Assembly (NCBI GenBank): GCA_016776725.1
Contig: JADHSV010000031.1
Span: 1-38,297 of the forward strand
Direction of reading: 5' to 3'
Length of the DNA: 38,297 nucleotides
DNA from: Rhodospirillales bacterium
GTDB taxonomy: Bacteria; Pseudomonadota; Alphaproteobacteria; Rhodospirillales; Shumkoniaceae
The notes under the pieces are model-generated. The model saw only the letters and a program-made list of their open reading frames with translations. It did no database searches and was not told the origin of the DNA. This document shows positions 22,178 to 31,780 of the stretch, piece by piece. The stretch's first letter is position 1. Every line of letters begins with the position of its first letter. Position numbers and translations under genes: made by a program.

Positions 22178-22406
22178 AACCGAAAAGTGTGGAAAAACGT
22201 CTTTTTTGAATTGATTTAATTGGCCGCGCGCGCTCAGGTCGTCGGCGCGGGTCAATCGTTCTACCCTTGGTCGCGCCGCCCTGAAGCCCGCTGGCAGGCC
22301 CTGGCGGCCACAGGAACTAGCAAGAAACCGAAAAAGTATGATATGGAAACACCCTGGAAATTCCGGGGCCTCTGACGACCCAAAGAACCTGAAAGGCTGC
22401 ATTTCC

Positions 22407-23747
22407 TTGACAACGCCCCTGACCTCGTACCGGGCCCAACGATTAACGGGTGACGTTCGCATTCCGGGCGACAAATCGGTCTCCCATCGCGCACTCATGC
22501 TTGCGGCCATGGCAGTGGGGGAAACCCGCATCCACGGTTTGCTCGAAGCCGAGGACGTTGTCGCCACCGCCGACGCAATGGCGGCTTTGGGCGCTTCGGT
22601 CGCGCGGGACGGCAGTGGCGCATGGCGGATTGGCGGCTGTGGGGTGGGCGGCCTGCGCGAACCCGATCAGGTACTCGACATGGGAAATTCGGGAACCGGC
22701 GCGCGCCTGTTGATGGGAATTCTTGCAACCCACCCGTTCACCAGCTTCATGACCGGCGACGCGTCGCTTTGCAAACGCCCCATGCGCCGCGTCACCGACC
22801 CGCTGGAGGGATTCGGCGCGACCTTCCGAACACGCTCGCAAGGGCGTTTGCCGCTGGCCATTTTGGGAACCGGGGATGCACTTCCCGTCGATTTCCGCTC
22901 GCCGGTCGCTTCGGCCCAGGTCAAATCGGCGGTATTGCTGGCCGGATTGAACGCGCCTGGCATAACCCGCGTGACCGAGGAGAAGCCCACCCGCGACCAT
23001 ACCGAATTGATGCTGCGCCATTTCGGTGCGCAAGTTTCCGTCGAGGAAACTCCCGGCGGGGGCCGCACCATCTGTCTGCACGGACAGCCGGAATTGTCGG
23101 CCTGCGAAATCGTCGTGCCGGGCGACGTGTCGTCGGCCGCTTTTCCCCTGGTTGCGGCCGTAATCACCGAGGGGTCTTCCGTCACGATTCGCAACGTCGG
23201 CCTGAACCCGCTGCGCGATGGATTGCTGAAAACCCTGCGCGAAATGGGCGCCCGGATCGGCATTTCCAACCGGCGCACCGATGCTGGGGAGCCGGTTGGC
23301 GATCTTGACGTGGCGGCCAGTGAACTTGTGGGTGTCGACGTACCCCCCGAACGCGCCCCTTCCATGATCGACGAATACCCGATTTTGGCCGTGGCCGCTG
23401 CCTGCGCCCAAGGGACCACGCGCCTGCACGGACTGGCCGAACTGCGCATCAAGGAAAGTGACCGGCTGGGGGGAATGGCCGACGGGTTGGCGGCCTGCGG
23501 CGTGAACGCCGAGATTGACGGCGACAGCCTGATTATCAGGGGCGACGGAAGCCCGCCCGTGGGCGGTGCGACCATTCCTGTCGACATGGATCACCGAATC
23601 GCAATGGCATTTTTGGTGATGGGCATGGCCGCAAAGGACCGAATCGGCGTTGACGACGCTTCGCCCATCGCCACCAGCTTCCCTGAATTCATCGATTTGA
23701 TGAACGGATTGGGTGCAAGAGTTTCCCACGAAAAGGAACCACAATGA
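22407..23747 (+). CDS. aroA: EPSP synthase, class II-like
   Basis: Transfers enolpyruvate from PEP to shikimate-3-phosphate in the shikimate pathway. 446 residues from a TTG at 22407, which puts [13 protein letters not shown] near residue 20, as is usual; GAAAGG lies ten bases upstream. An ATG at 22338 is in frame but adds 23 residues without family similarity. Other motifs: [54 protein letters not shown] and RIKESDRL. The overall pattern matches CP4-type class II enzymes, but the position that is Ala100 in CP4 is Gly here (NSGTGAR). It overlaps cmk by ATGA. Confidence 0.95.
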   Translation: MTTPLTSYRAQRLTGDVRIPGDKSVSHRALMLAAMAVGETRIHGLLEAEDVVATADAMAALGASVARDGSGAWRIGGCGVGGLREPDQVLDMGNSGTGARLLMGILATHPFTSFMTGDASLCKRPMRRVTDPLEGFGATFRTRSQGRLPLAILGTGDALPVDFRSPVASAQVKSAVLLAGLNAPGITRVTEEKPTRDHTELMLRHFGAQVSVEETPGGGRTICLHGQPELSACEIVVPGDVSSAAFPLVAAVITEGSSVTIRNVGLNPLRDGLLKTLREMGARIGISNRRTDAGEPVGDLDVAASELVGVDVPPERAPSMIDEYPILAVAAACAQGTTRLHGLAELRIKESDRLGGMADGLAACGVNAEIDGDSLIIRGDGSPPVGGATIPVDMDHRIAMAFLVMGMAAKDRIGVDDASPIATSFPEFIDLMNGLGARVSHEKEPQ

Positions 23748-24385
23748 TCATTGCCATCGACGGCCCGGCGGCGTCCGGAAAGGGCACGCTGGCCCGGCGC
23801 ATCGCGGAACATCTTGATCTGGCCCTGCTCGACACGGGCCTGCTGTACCGCGCGGTGGGGCTTAAAACCGTGCGCGGCGGAGCCGCGGCGAACGATGTGC
23901 AAGAGGCCACGAAAGCCGCAGAAACACTGGACTTTTCGGAACTCGACGACCCCGAATTGCGGGCCGATTCGGCCGCCGCAGCGGCCTCGAAGGTGGGTGC
24001 CATTCCGACGGTTCGCCAGGCCTTGCTCGACTTCCAGCGCACCTTTGCCGCAAACCCACCGCAGGGCCGCAAAGGCGCCGTTTTGGACGGCCGCGACATC
24101 GGTACCGTGGTGTGCCCCGACGCCGACGCCAAGATCTTCGTTACGGCCTCGGTGGAAGTTCGCGCGGAAAGGCGTGTTAAAGAGTTGCGGGAGCGCGGGC
24201 TCGAAGCTATACATACCCGCGTTTTGCAAGAAATGAAGGAGCGGGACAATCGCGACGCTAGTCGTGCGGTTTCGCCACTCGAACCGGCACAGGATGCTTT
24301 TGTGCTGGATACGGGTGGGCTGGACCCCGACGCGGTTTTTGCCGAAGCGTTGAATTTCATCAGGTCACGATGCAAATGTGATTAG
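23744..24385 (+). CDS. cmk: Cytidylate kinase
   Basis: Phosphorylates CMP and dCMP using ATP. A cytosolic protein of 213 residues. P-loop GPAASGKGT at residues 6-14, [11 protein letters not shown] for nucleotide binding, [13 protein letters not shown], and the C-terminal [16 protein letters not shown] segment are typical. The ATG overlaps the aroA stop (ATGA), indicating translational coupling. rpsA follows after 157 bases, the usual order. Confidence 0.96.
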   Translation: MIIAIDGPAASGKGTLARRIAEHLDLALLDTGLLYRAVGLKTVRGGAAANDVQEATKAAETLDFSELDDPELRADSAAAAASKVGAIPTVRQALLDFQRTFAANPPQGRKGAVLDGRDIGTVVCPDADAKIFVTASVEVRAERRVKELRERGLEAIHTRVLQEMKERDNRDASRAVSPLEPAQDAFVLDTGGLDPDAVFAEALNFIRSRCKCD

Positions 24386-24542
24386 GGCTTTTGCCGTCGT
24401 GAAAAATGGGATTTGGTGCGCAGGTTTGGCGTCCGCCGATTCGTGAAAGCAAAACAATCCAAGCATTCAATTGTCATAAAGACCGCCGGATACAACCGGT
24501 CGGCCCGTAAAGAAATGAAAGTTAGAAAGGACATTTGGTTCT
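24386..24542 (+). promoter_or_regulatory. rpsA leader
   Basis: A 157-base gap between cmk and rpsA with no gene. It holds a small hairpin, GACCG (24481-24485) with CGGTC (24497-24501), and AAAGGA about 11 bases before the rpsA ATG. S1 genes are commonly self-regulated through such leaders in other bacteria; here this is inference. Confidence 0.3.
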
Positions 24543-26564
24543 ATGGCAACCGAACAAACAAACACTGCGGGTGATGTGCCCGAAGCTCTCCTAAACGAAA
24601 ATTTCGCCGATCTTCTTGACGAGTCCATGGGTGGCGACGGCTTTGAAGGCCGCGTCGTTACGGGCAATGTCATCGCCGTTGAAAACGATGTTGTCGTCAT
24701 CGACGTCGGCCTCAAGTCGGAAGGCCGCGTTCCGGCCAAGGAATTCGCCTCCCCCGGACAGCCCTCCACGCTTAAGGCGGGCGACACCGTGGACGTCTTC
24801 ATCGAACGTTATGAAGACAAGGACGGCATGGTCAGGCTCAGCCGCGAAAAAGCGCGCCGTGAAGAGGCCTGGACCGAACTGGAAAAATCTTTCGCCGATG
24901 GCCGCCGGGTCAACGGCGTTATCTTCCGTCGGGTCAAGGGCGGCTTCACCGTGGATCTCGCCGGCGCCGTGGCCTTCCTGCCGGGCAGCCAGGTCGATAT
25001 CCGTCCGGTGCGCGACATAGCGCCCCTCATGGGTACGCCGCAGCCGTTCCAAATTCTGAAAATGGAGCGCAACCGCTCGAACATCGTCGTGTCCCGCCGC
25101 GCTGTGCTTGAAGAAGCCCGCGCCGAGGCCCGCGCCGAACTGGTGGCCAACCTCAAGGAAGGCCAGATTCTCGAAGGCGTGGTCAAAAACATCACCGATT
25201 ACGGCGCGTTCGTCGATCTGGGTGGCGTCGATGGCCTGCTGCACGTCACCGATATTGCGTGGCGGCGCATCAACCATCCCAGCGAAGCCCTGCAGATCGG
25301 TCAGTCGGTCAACGTTCAGGTCATTCGCTTCAACGCCGAAACCCAGCGCATCTCGCTGGGCATGAAGCAACTTGAAGCCGATCCCTGGGAAGGCGTCGAA
25401 TCCAAGTACGCCGCCGGCGCCAAGTTCTCGGGCCGGGTCACCAACATCACCGATTACGGCGCATTCGTCGAATTGGAGCCCGGCGTCGAAGGCCTGGTTC
25501 ACGTTTCGGAAATGAGCTGGACCAAGAAAAACATCCATCCCGGCAAAATCATTTCGACCAGCCAGGAAGTGGAAGTCATGGTGCTCGACGCCGATCCGGA
25601 AAAGCGCCGGATCAGCCTGGGTCTCAAGCAATGCATGAACAACCCGTGGGATGCTTTCGCCGAATCGCATCCGGTGGGATCGACCGTCGAAGGCGAGATC
25701 AAGAACATCACCGAGTTCGGTCTGTTCATCGGCCTTCCCGGCGAAATCGACGGCATGGCTCACCTCTCGGATCTTTCCTGGGAATTGACCGGCGAGCAAG
25801 CTTTGGCCGAGCACACCAAAGGCGATACCGTCCAGGCCAAGGTTCTGGACGTGGACATCGAGAAAGAACGCATCAGCCTGGGCGTCAAGCAGCTTAGCGA
25901 AGATCCGTTCGAGGCGACGACGACGCAGCTCAAGCGCGGCGACGTGGTCACCTGCACCGTTTCCAAGGTTGTTGACAACGGTCTTGAAGTTCGTGTCGCC
26001 GATGGTCTGATCGGCTTCATTCGCAAGAACGACCTGTCCCGCGACCGCGGTGAGCAGCGTCCTGATCGTTTCGCCAAGGACGAAAAAGTCGATGCCAAGG
26101 TCATGCAGATCGACCGCAGCAATCGCCGCCTGACCCTGTCGGTCAAGGCCCTGGAAATCCAGGAAGAAAAGAAGGCGATGGCCGAGTACGGTTCGTCCGA
26201 CGCGGGCGCAAGCCTGGGCGATATCCTTGGCGCAGCCTTCGCTCAGAAGCGAGAGGAAGCCGAGGCTCAGGACAAACCGGCCAAGAAACCCGCCAAGAAG
26301 AAAGCGGCGGCGAAGGCCGAAGCGGAAGCCGAACCGGCTGAGGAAGTCAAAGCCGAGGAAGCCCCGGTCGAGGAAGCTGCGACCGAGGAAGCCAAAGCCG
26401 AAGAAAAGCCGAAGGCCAAAGCCAAGCCGAAGGCCAAAGCCAAAACCGCAGCGACCAAGACCACTGCGGCCAAAGCCAAGACGACCAAGGCCAAAACCGC
26501 CAAAGCCAAAGCCGAAGATAAGGCCGAAGCCGAGGACAAGGCCGAAGACGCCGGAGATTCCTGA
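24543..26564 (+). CDS. rpsA: 30S ribosomal protein S1 with long Lys/Ala/Glu tail
   Basis: Binds mRNA and helps load it on the 30S subunit. 673 residues against about 560 usual. Six S1 OB-fold domains are visible, starting near 35, 118, 205, 290, 377 and 463; domains 3-5 carry the strong NITDYGAFVDL/HVSEMSW patterns, while domains 1, 2 and 6 are divergent as in other S1 proteins. After the usual end (LGDILGAAFAQKREE) comes a tail of about 110 residues of Lys, Ala, Glu and Pro (KKPAKKKAAAKAEAEAEPAE; later TAATKTTAAKAKTTKAKTAK). The tail is encoded in the same frame with matching codon use, so it looks real and probably disordered. Confidence 0.97.
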   Translation: MATEQTNTAGDVPEALLNENFADLLDESMGGDGFEGRVVTGNVIAVENDVVVIDVGLKSEGRVPAKEFASPGQPSTLKAGDTVDVFIERYEDKDGMVRLSREKARREEAWTELEKSFADGRRVNGVIFRRVKGGFTVDLAGAVAFLPGSQVDIRPVRDIAPLMGTPQPFQILKMERNRSNIVVSRRAVLEEARAEARAELVANLKEGQILEGVVKNITDYGAFVDLGGVDGLLHVTDIAWRRINHPSEALQIGQSVNVQVIRFNAETQRISLGMKQLEADPWEGVESKYAAGAKFSGRVTNITDYGAFVELEPGVEGLVHVSEMSWTKKNIHPGKIISTSQEVEVMVLDADPEKRRISLGLKQCMNNPWDAFAESHPVGSTVEGEIKNITEFGLFIGLPGEIDGMAHLSDLSWELTGEQALAEHTKGDTVQAKVLDVDIEKERISLGVKQLSEDPFEATTTQLKRGDVVTCTVSKVVDNGLEVRVADGLIGFIRKNDLSRDRGEQRPDRFAKDEKVDAKVMQIDRSNRRLTLSVKALEIQEEKKAMAEYGSSDAGASLGDILGAAFAQKREEAEAQDKPAKKPAKKKAAAKAEAEAEPAEEVKAEEAPVEEAATEEAKAEEKPKAKAKPKAKAKTAATKTTAAKAKTTKAKTAKAKAEDKAEAEDKAEDAGDS

Positions 26565-26603
26565 TCGCGTCCACGCGACGAATTTCCAGTTAAGTAGTTG
26601 TGA

Positions 26604-26628
26604 AGACGGCGCCCGAAGGGCGCCGTCT
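26604..26628 (+). terminator. Strong hairpin after rpsA
   Basis: AGACGGCGCC (26604-26613) pairs with GGCGCCGTCT (26619-26628) around a 5-base loop (CGAAG). The stem is perfect and very GC-rich, but no U-run follows (GAGCATAAAG). It may attenuate or process the transcript between rpsA and sppA. Confidence 0.55.
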
Positions 26629-26648
26629 GAGCATAAAGCGGAAATGCA

Positions 26649-27560
26649 ATGTCCCTTGAAGCTGACCAACTGATTGACCGGCGACGCCTGAAGCGCAGGC
26701 TCGCTTACTGGCGGGTGTTCGGCATTTTGGCGGCGCTCGTTCTTGTCGTTGCAGCGGTCGGGCGGTTTTCACCGTGGGCGGGGCGGGACTATGTGGCCCT
26801 TCTGAATGTTGAGGGTATCATTCTGGACGACCGCGCCCGCGACGCCACGCTTCGCGGGATCGCCGAAAACAATAGCGCCAGGGCGCTCGTGGTTTACATC
26901 GACAGCCCCGGTGGCAGCGTGGTTGGCGGGGAAACCCTGTATCTGAGCCTGCGCGCGGTGGCCGAAAACAAACCGGTGGTCGCGGTGATGGGCGATGTGG
27001 CCACCTCGGCCGGATATATGGCCGCACTGGGCGCCGACTATATTTTTGCGCGCTCCGGATCGGTAACCGGCTCCATCGGCGTTATCATGCAGTCGGCCGA
27101 CATCACGGGGCTTCTTGAAAAGCTGGGGATCAAACCCGAATCGGTGAAAAGTGCGCCCCTGAAGGCGCAGCCGAACCCCATGGAGCCCTTTTCGCCACAG
27201 GCCCGAGAGGCCACGCGCGCGGTCGTTCTGGATGTTTTTAATTCCTTTGTGGATCTGGTAGCCGAGCGCCGTGAAATGGCGCGCGAGGACGCCCTGAAAC
27301 TGGCCGACGGGCGCATTTATACGGGCCGTCAAGCCAAGGCGCTTAGCCTCGTTGACGAGCTGGGCGGCGAGCGCAAGGCGCGAAAATGGCTGGCCGCAAC
27401 CCACGGTATCGACGAATCCATGCCGGTGCACAACGTCAGGATTGAGCGCGAAGACGGCGTTTGGCGCGAATTTCTGGATTCATCTGTGGGAAAAACCGTG
27501 TTTTCTGAAAGACTTAGACTTGACGGCCTCATCTCGCTTTGGCAACCTGATATATGGTAA
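26649..27560 (+). CDS. sppA: Signal peptide peptidase SppA, short type
   Basis: Inner-membrane serine protease that degrades cleaved signal peptides. 303 residues with one N-terminal membrane segment (about 26-45, [15 protein letters not shown]). The S49 domain has [18 protein letters not shown], the catalytic Ser in [26 protein letters not shown], and the likely catalytic Lys in [12 protein letters not shown]. This is the single-domain form (like B. subtilis SppA) rather than the E. coli tandem form. It is placed between rpsA and ihfB, as in many Alphaproteobacteria. Confidence 0.93.
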   Translation: MSLEADQLIDRRRLKRRLAYWRVFGILAALVLVVAAVGRFSPWAGRDYVALLNVEGIILDDRARDATLRGIAENNSARALVVYIDSPGGSVVGGETLYLSLRAVAENKPVVAVMGDVATSAGYMAALGADYIFARSGSVTGSIGVIMQSADITGLLEKLGIKPESVKSAPLKAQPNPMEPFSPQAREATRAVVLDVFNSFVDLVAERREMAREDALKLADGRIYTGRQAKALSLVDELGGERKARKWLAATHGIDESMPVHNVRIEREDGVWREFLDSSVGKTVFSERLRLDGLISLWQPDIW

Positions 27561-27648
27561 ACGCCTGCGGGAGTGCGGGTGTGCAGACCCGATCCAATTT
27601 CGGTGGCGGTTTGCCCGCAGAAGTAAGCACCTAGAGGGGACACGCGCT

Positions 27649-27927
27649 ATGACAAAGTCCGAATTGATCGCGCGCCTTGCGGAGGCCAATCCGCACCTCT
27701 ATCACCGGGACGTAGAGCGAATCGTCACCACCATCTTCGAGGAAATCACGGCATCCCTTGCCGACGGCGATCGCGTCGAGTTGCGCGGATTCGGAGCGTT
27801 TTCCGTGAAGGAACGTGGATCACGGGTGGGGCGCAATCCGCGCACCGGCGATTCGGTCAGCGTACCGGCGAAATTCATTCCATACTTCAAGACCGGCAAG
27901 CAGCTTCGCCAAATCCTGAACGACTGA
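27649..27927 (+). CDS. ihfB: Integration host factor beta subunit
   Basis: DNA-bending nucleoid protein that pairs with IhfA. 92 residues, full length. [16 protein letters not shown] at the start, [21 protein letters not shown] in the middle and the beta-arm [20 protein letters not shown] with the intercalating proline are all typical of IhfB. AGAGGGG lies upstream of the ATG at 27649. The longer upstream open frame overlaps sppA and is not coding. Confidence 0.95.
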   Translation: MTKSELIARLAEANPHLYHRDVERIVTTIFEEITASLADGDRVELRGFGAFSVKERGSRVGRNPRTGDSVSVPAKFIPYFKTGKQLRQILND

Positions 27928-28030
27928 TATATTGATGTGAATTCGGGTTGCGGCCCCTCGGGTTAGCGGCCCCGCGCCCCGGCGGAGCCTTATCCTGCGC
28001 TTCGCCCAACCTTGGAAAGGATAGAACGCG

Positions 28031-28381
28031 TTGCGTCTAATTTCGTGGATCATCATGGTGCCCGTAGCGCTCGCGGTGATCGTTTTTTCCGTCAATAACC
28101 GCGGTTCCGTCACCATTGACACCTGGCCCGCTCCCTTCAGCGTGGACGTGCCGGTGTTTGCCGTGGTGCTGGTCAGCATCCTTGGCGGAATGATAGTCGG
28201 GGCCATTATCGCGTGGTTCTCGGGCGGGCGAACCCGCAGCCGGGCCAGAATGAACGCACGGCGCGCCAAATCCGCCGAAACCGAGGCCGCCGCCCTGCGC
28301 GAACAGGCCAGCGAAGCCGAGCCGGCGCAGGAACCTGCGCAACTGGCCCTGCCGGGCCGCAAGGACGCGTCACCCCAATGA
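28031..28381 (+). CDS. LapA (YciS/DUF1049) domain membrane protein
   Basis: A small inner-membrane protein of 116 residues of the lipopolysaccharide assembly protein A domain family; this is unrelated to the RTX adhesin also called LapA. Two membrane helices: residues 4-20 (ISWIIMVPVALAVIVFSV) and about 41-62 (VFAVVLVSILGGMIVGAIIA), followed by a charged helical tail. The motif VNNRGSVTID is typical. The start is TTG at 28031, supported by AAAGGA nine bases upstream, with no nearby in-frame ATG before the first helix. It overlaps pyrF by four bases (ATGA). Confidence 0.85.
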   Translation: MRLISWIIMVPVALAVIVFSVNNRGSVTIDTWPAPFSVDVPVFAVVLVSILGGMIVGAIIAWFSGGRTRSRARMNARRAKSAETEAAALREQASEAEPAQEPAQLALPGRKDASPQ

Positions 28382-29079
28382 CCAACCCGATTTTTGTCGC
28401 CCTCGACACCCGTGATACCGATCACGCCATTGCGCTGAGCGCCGGGCTGCAAGGCCTTGTCGGCGGGATCAAGCTGGGCAAGGAGTTTTTCACCGCCCAG
28501 GGCCCGCAAGGTGCGCGCCGCGTTTGCGAGGCCGCCGGCCTGCCGCTGTTTCTCGATCTGAAATTCCACGACATCCCCAACACCGTGGCGGGCGCGGTGC
28601 GCGCGGCGCTTCCGCTCAAACCCTTCATTCTCAATGTCCATGCGGGCGGCGGTGCTGCCATGATGCGCGCCGCAGCGCAAGCCGCAGCCGAAGCGGGGAG
28701 CGATCGACCGCTGGTTATTGGCGTTACGGTTCTGACATCGTTGGGCGACGATGATCTGGGGGCCATGGGCGTTTCGGGCACAGCCGCCGATCAGGTGGTA
28801 CGTCTGGCCCGTCTGACCCAGGACTGCGGCCTTGACGGCGTGGTCTGTTCGGCCCGCGAGATCACCGTGCTTCGCGAAGCCTGCGGCCCGGATTTCAAAC
28901 TGGTGGTTCCCGGCATCCGCCCGGCATGGTCATCCACCGACGACCAGCGCCGCATCGTCACGCCTTCCCAGGCCCTGACCATGGGCGCCGACTATCTGGT
29001 CATCGGACGCCCCATCACCGCCGCCGACAGCCCCGCCACCGCTGCCAAAAAAATCGCCGCCGAAATTGCAGGCAAATGA
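28378..29079 (+). CDS. pyrF: Orotidine 5'-phosphate decarboxylase
   Basis: Last step of UMP synthesis: OMP to UMP. A TIM-barrel enzyme of 233 residues. The catalytic array DLKFHDIPNT is near residues 60-69, with VTVLTSL and the C-terminal phosphate-binding VIGRPIT. The start is fixed by the ATGA overlap with the upstream membrane protein gene, and its own stop overlaps trpF in the same way. Confidence 0.96.
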   Translation: MTNPIFVALDTRDTDHAIALSAGLQGLVGGIKLGKEFFTAQGPQGARRVCEAAGLPLFLDLKFHDIPNTVAGAVRAALPLKPFILNVHAGGGAAMMRAAAQAAAEAGSDRPLVIGVTVLTSLGDDDLGAMGVSGTAADQVVRLARLTQDCGLDGVVCSAREITVLREACGPDFKLVVPGIRPAWSSTDDQRRIVTPSQALTMGADYLVIGRPITAADSPATAAKKIAAEIAGK

Positions 29080-29717
29080 CGACCCAAGTCAAAATCTGCG
29101 GATTGAGCTCGCCCGAGGCTGTGCAAACCGCCATTGAGGGCGGGGCGGACTATGTGGGATTTGTGTTTTTTGCCAAGTCGCCGCGTTTTGTGACGCCCAT
29201 GCAGGCTACCGAGTTGGGGGGTCTGGTGGGGGCGGGCGTGAAGAAAGTCGGGCTCGTCGTTAATGCGGATGATGCGGCGCTGGATGAGATTGTGAGCGTG
29301 GCCAAGCCTGACATGCTTCAGCTTCATGGCGAGGAAAGCCCGACGCGGGTTGCTGAGATCAAGGCGAAATTCGGGTTGCCGGTGATGAAGGCCATCAGTA
29401 TTGGCTCGGCAGGTGATGTGGTGCGCTCGCACATGTATGATGCCTGCGCCGATATGTTGCTGTTCGACGCCAAGCCGCCTGAGGCGTCGAACCTTCCGGG
29501 TGGCAACGCGGTTTCGTTTGACTGGCATTTGCTGGCCGCCGATAGCTGGGATGTGCCGTGGATGCTGGCGGGCGGGCTGGATGCGGCCAATATTAAGGAC
29601 GCGGTAGAACAAAGCGGTGCGCGCGCCGTTGACGTTTCATCTGGCGTCGAAGACCGCCCCGGAGTAAAAAGCGCCGATAAAATCGTTGAGTTTCTCAGGA
29701 TCGCGAAACAGATTTAG
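29076..29717 (+). CDS. trpF: Phosphoribosylanthranilate isomerase
   Basis: Third step from anthranilate to tryptophan. A 213-residue TIM barrel starting TTQVKICGL, with the catalytic Cys in KICGL, Asp in LLFDAKP and VDVSSGVE, and the phosphate-binding MLAGGLDAANI. It overlaps pyrF by ATGA and ends six bases before trpB. Its DNA uses noticeably more G- and T-ending codons (GTG, TTG, GGG, GAT, GAG) than the flanking pyrF and trpB genes. Confidence 0.96.
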   Translation: MTTQVKICGLSSPEAVQTAIEGGADYVGFVFFAKSPRFVTPMQATELGGLVGAGVKKVGLVVNADDAALDEIVSVAKPDMLQLHGEESPTRVAEIKAKFGLPVMKAISIGSAGDVVRSHMYDACADMLLFDAKPPEASNLPGGNAVSFDWHLLAADSWDVPWMLAGGLDAANIKDAVEQSGARAVDVSSGVEDRPGVKSADKIVEFLRIAKQI

Positions 29718-29723
29718 TGGATT

Positions 29724-30935
29724 ATGGAAAAACTGAACACCTTTCGCTCCGGGCCGGACGACCACGGCCATTTCGGCATTTACGGCGGTCGTTACGTTGC
29801 CGAAACGTTAATGCCGCTGATCCTGGACGTGGAACGCGCCTACAATGAAGCGTGCGACGATCCGGCTTTCGCCGCCGAGATGGGCGGTCATTTGAAGCAC
29901 TACGTGGGCCGTCCCAGCCCGCTCTATTTCGCGCGGCGCATGAGCGAGAAGTTCGGCGGGGCCAAAATCTATTTTAAGCGCGAAGACCTGAACCACACGG
30001 GTGCCCACAAGATCAACAACTGCATCGGCCAGATATTGCTGGCCAGGCGCATGGGCAAATCCCGCATCATCGCTGAAACCGGGGCGGGTCAGCACGGCGT
30101 CGCCACGGCGACCGTGTGCGCGCTGTTTGATATCCCGTGCGTCATCTACATGGGCCAGACGGACATCGAACGCCAGGCTCCCAACGTGTTTCGCATGAAG
30201 ATGCTGGGGGCCGAGGTGCGCTCGGTCACGTCGGGTTCGGCGACGCTCAAAGACGCCATGAACGACGCCCTGCGCGACTGGGTCTCCAACGTGGACAGCA
30301 CCTACTATCTGATCGGCACCACCGCCGGGCCGCACCCCTTTCCGGCCATGGTGCGCAATTTCCAATCCGTCATCGGCGAGGAAACCCGCGCCCAAATTCT
30401 GGAACACGAAGGGCGCCTGCCCGACACCCTGGTGGCCTGTATCGGCGGCGGCTCCAACGCCATGGGGCTGTTTCACGCGTTTCTGGACGATGCGGACGTT
30501 CGCATCATCGCAGTGGAAGCCGCGGGCGAAGGCATCGAGACCGGCAGGCACGCAGCCAGCCTGACTGCCGGAAAGGCGGGCGTGCTGCACGGCAACCGCA
30601 CCTATTTGCTGCAGGACGAGGACGGCCAGATTGAAGAGGCCCACTCGGTTTCCGCCGGGCTGGACTATCCGGGCATCGGACCCGAGCATTCTTGGCTGTT
30701 CGATTCCGGGCGGGTCGAATACGTCTCGATAACGGATAACGAGGCCTTGGATGCTTTTCATATGTGTACACGGCTGGAGGGCATTATCCCGGCGCTCGAA
30801 TCGTCCCACGCCATCGCCCACGTGGCCAAAATCGCGGGCAGCCTTGGCCCCGACAACGTGCTGGTCCTCAACCTGAGCGGACGCGGCGACAAGGACTTGA
30901 ACACGGTGGCCGCGTTGGCGGGGGTGGAAATATGA
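29724..30935 (+). CDS. trpB: Tryptophan synthase beta chain
   Basis: PLP enzyme that joins indole and serine. 403 residues. The PLP lysine is in [10 protein letters not shown] near residue 94, the glycine-rich phosphate loop is [10 protein letters not shown], and [14 protein letters not shown] and [13 protein letters not shown] are conserved. It forms an alpha2beta2 complex with TrpA, encoded next with an ATGA overlap. Confidence 0.97.
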   Translation: MEKLNTFRSGPDDHGHFGIYGGRYVAETLMPLILDVERAYNEACDDPAFAAEMGGHLKHYVGRPSPLYFARRMSEKFGGAKIYFKREDLNHTGAHKINNCIGQILLARRMGKSRIIAETGAGQHGVATATVCALFDIPCVIYMGQTDIERQAPNVFRMKMLGAEVRSVTSGSATLKDAMNDALRDWVSNVDSTYYLIGTTAGPHPFPAMVRNFQSVIGEETRAQILEHEGRLPDTLVACIGGGSNAMGLFHAFLDDADVRIIAVEAAGEGIETGRHAASLTAGKAGVLHGNRTYLLQDEDGQIEEAHSVSAGLDYPGIGPEHSWLFDSGRVEYVSITDNEALDAFHMCTRLEGIIPALESSHAIAHVAKIAGSLGPDNVLVLNLSGRGDKDLNTVAALAGVEI

Positions 30936-31780
30936 CCGCGCACAAACGAATCGAGCGCCGTTTCACCGCCCTGCAAGCCGCCGGGCGCGCCGGGCTGGTA
31001 ACGTTTCTGACGGCGGGCGATCCCGACCCGGCCACTTCGGCCGGCATTCTGGAGCAGCTTCCCGACGCGGGCGCAGACCTGATCGAACTGGGCATGCCGT
31101 TCAGCGACCCCATGGCCGACGGCCCGGCCATTCAGCTGGCCTCGCAGCGCGCGCTGGCCGCCGGAATGAACGTTCAAAAAACACTCGATATGGTGGCGGA
31201 TTTCCGCAAATCCGACGACGACACGCCGATTATTCTGATGGGATATTTCAATCCCGTTTACGCCTTCGGGGTCGACCGGTTCGTCAAAACAGCGGCCAAA
31301 GTGGGCGTCGATGGCCTGATTATTGTTGATTTGCCGCCCGAGGAAGAAGCCGATCTGTGCCTGCCCGCCCAGGCCGCCGGTATCGACTTTATCTTCCTGA
31401 CCGCGCCCACCACCGACGAAGCGCGCCTGCCAAGGGTTCTGGCCAATGCCAGCGGTTTCGTCTATTACGTGTCGATAACCGGTATCACCGGAACCGCGTC
31501 GGCAGCCGCCTCGGCCATTGAAGACGCGGTTTCAAGGCTGCGCCGGTTTACGCCGTTGCCCATCGCGGTCGGTTTCGGGATCACAACGCCCGAACAGGCC
31601 GCCGACGTGGCAGCGGTGGCGGATGCCGCTGTGGTCGGTTCGGCGCTGGTAAATCTGGTGGCCGGGAATCTGGATGCCGACGGCAAGGCTAAATCGGTGT
31701 TGAAGGATGCAGTGTTGACGAAAGTTAGAGAGCTGGCGCAAGGCGTCGCCGCAGGTCGATCCAAGGAGCCCGCACAATGA
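30932..31780 (+). CDS. trpA: Tryptophan synthase alpha chain
   Basis: Cleaves indole-3-glycerol phosphate to indole, which is channelled to TrpB. 282 residues. Catalytic Glu in [16 protein letters not shown] and Asp in the same segment; [17 protein letters not shown] and [11 protein letters not shown] are conserved. The start at 30932 is fixed by the ATGA overlap with trpB, and its stop overlaps accD the same way. Confidence 0.96.
   Translation: MTAHKRIERRFTALQAAGRAGLVTFLTAGDPDPATSAGILEQLPDAGADLIELGMPFSDPMADGPAIQLASQRALAAGMNVQKTLDMVADFRKSDDDTPIILMGYFNPVYAFGVDRFVKTAAKVGVDGLIIVDLPPEEEADLCLPAQAAGIDFIFLTAPTTDEARLPRVLANASGFVYYVSITGITGTASAAASAIEDAVSRLRRFTPLPIAVGFGITTPEQAADVAAVADAAVVGSALVNLVAGNLDADGKAKSVLKDAVLTKVRELAQGVAAGRSKEPAQ

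Noticed and set aside
22338..22406. ATG at 22338 as the aroA start
   Set aside because: Adds 23 residues with no family similarity and has no ribosome binding site; TTG at 22407 gives the usual N-terminal length. Not excluded.
24591..26669. 692-codon minus-strand frame opposite rpsA
   Set aside because: Shadow of the highly biased codons of rpsA; the plus frame has six clear S1 domains.
28031..28381. Linking this LapA-domain gene to the adhesin system
   Set aside because: Only the name is shared; this is the YciS/DUF1049 lipopolysaccharide-assembly domain.
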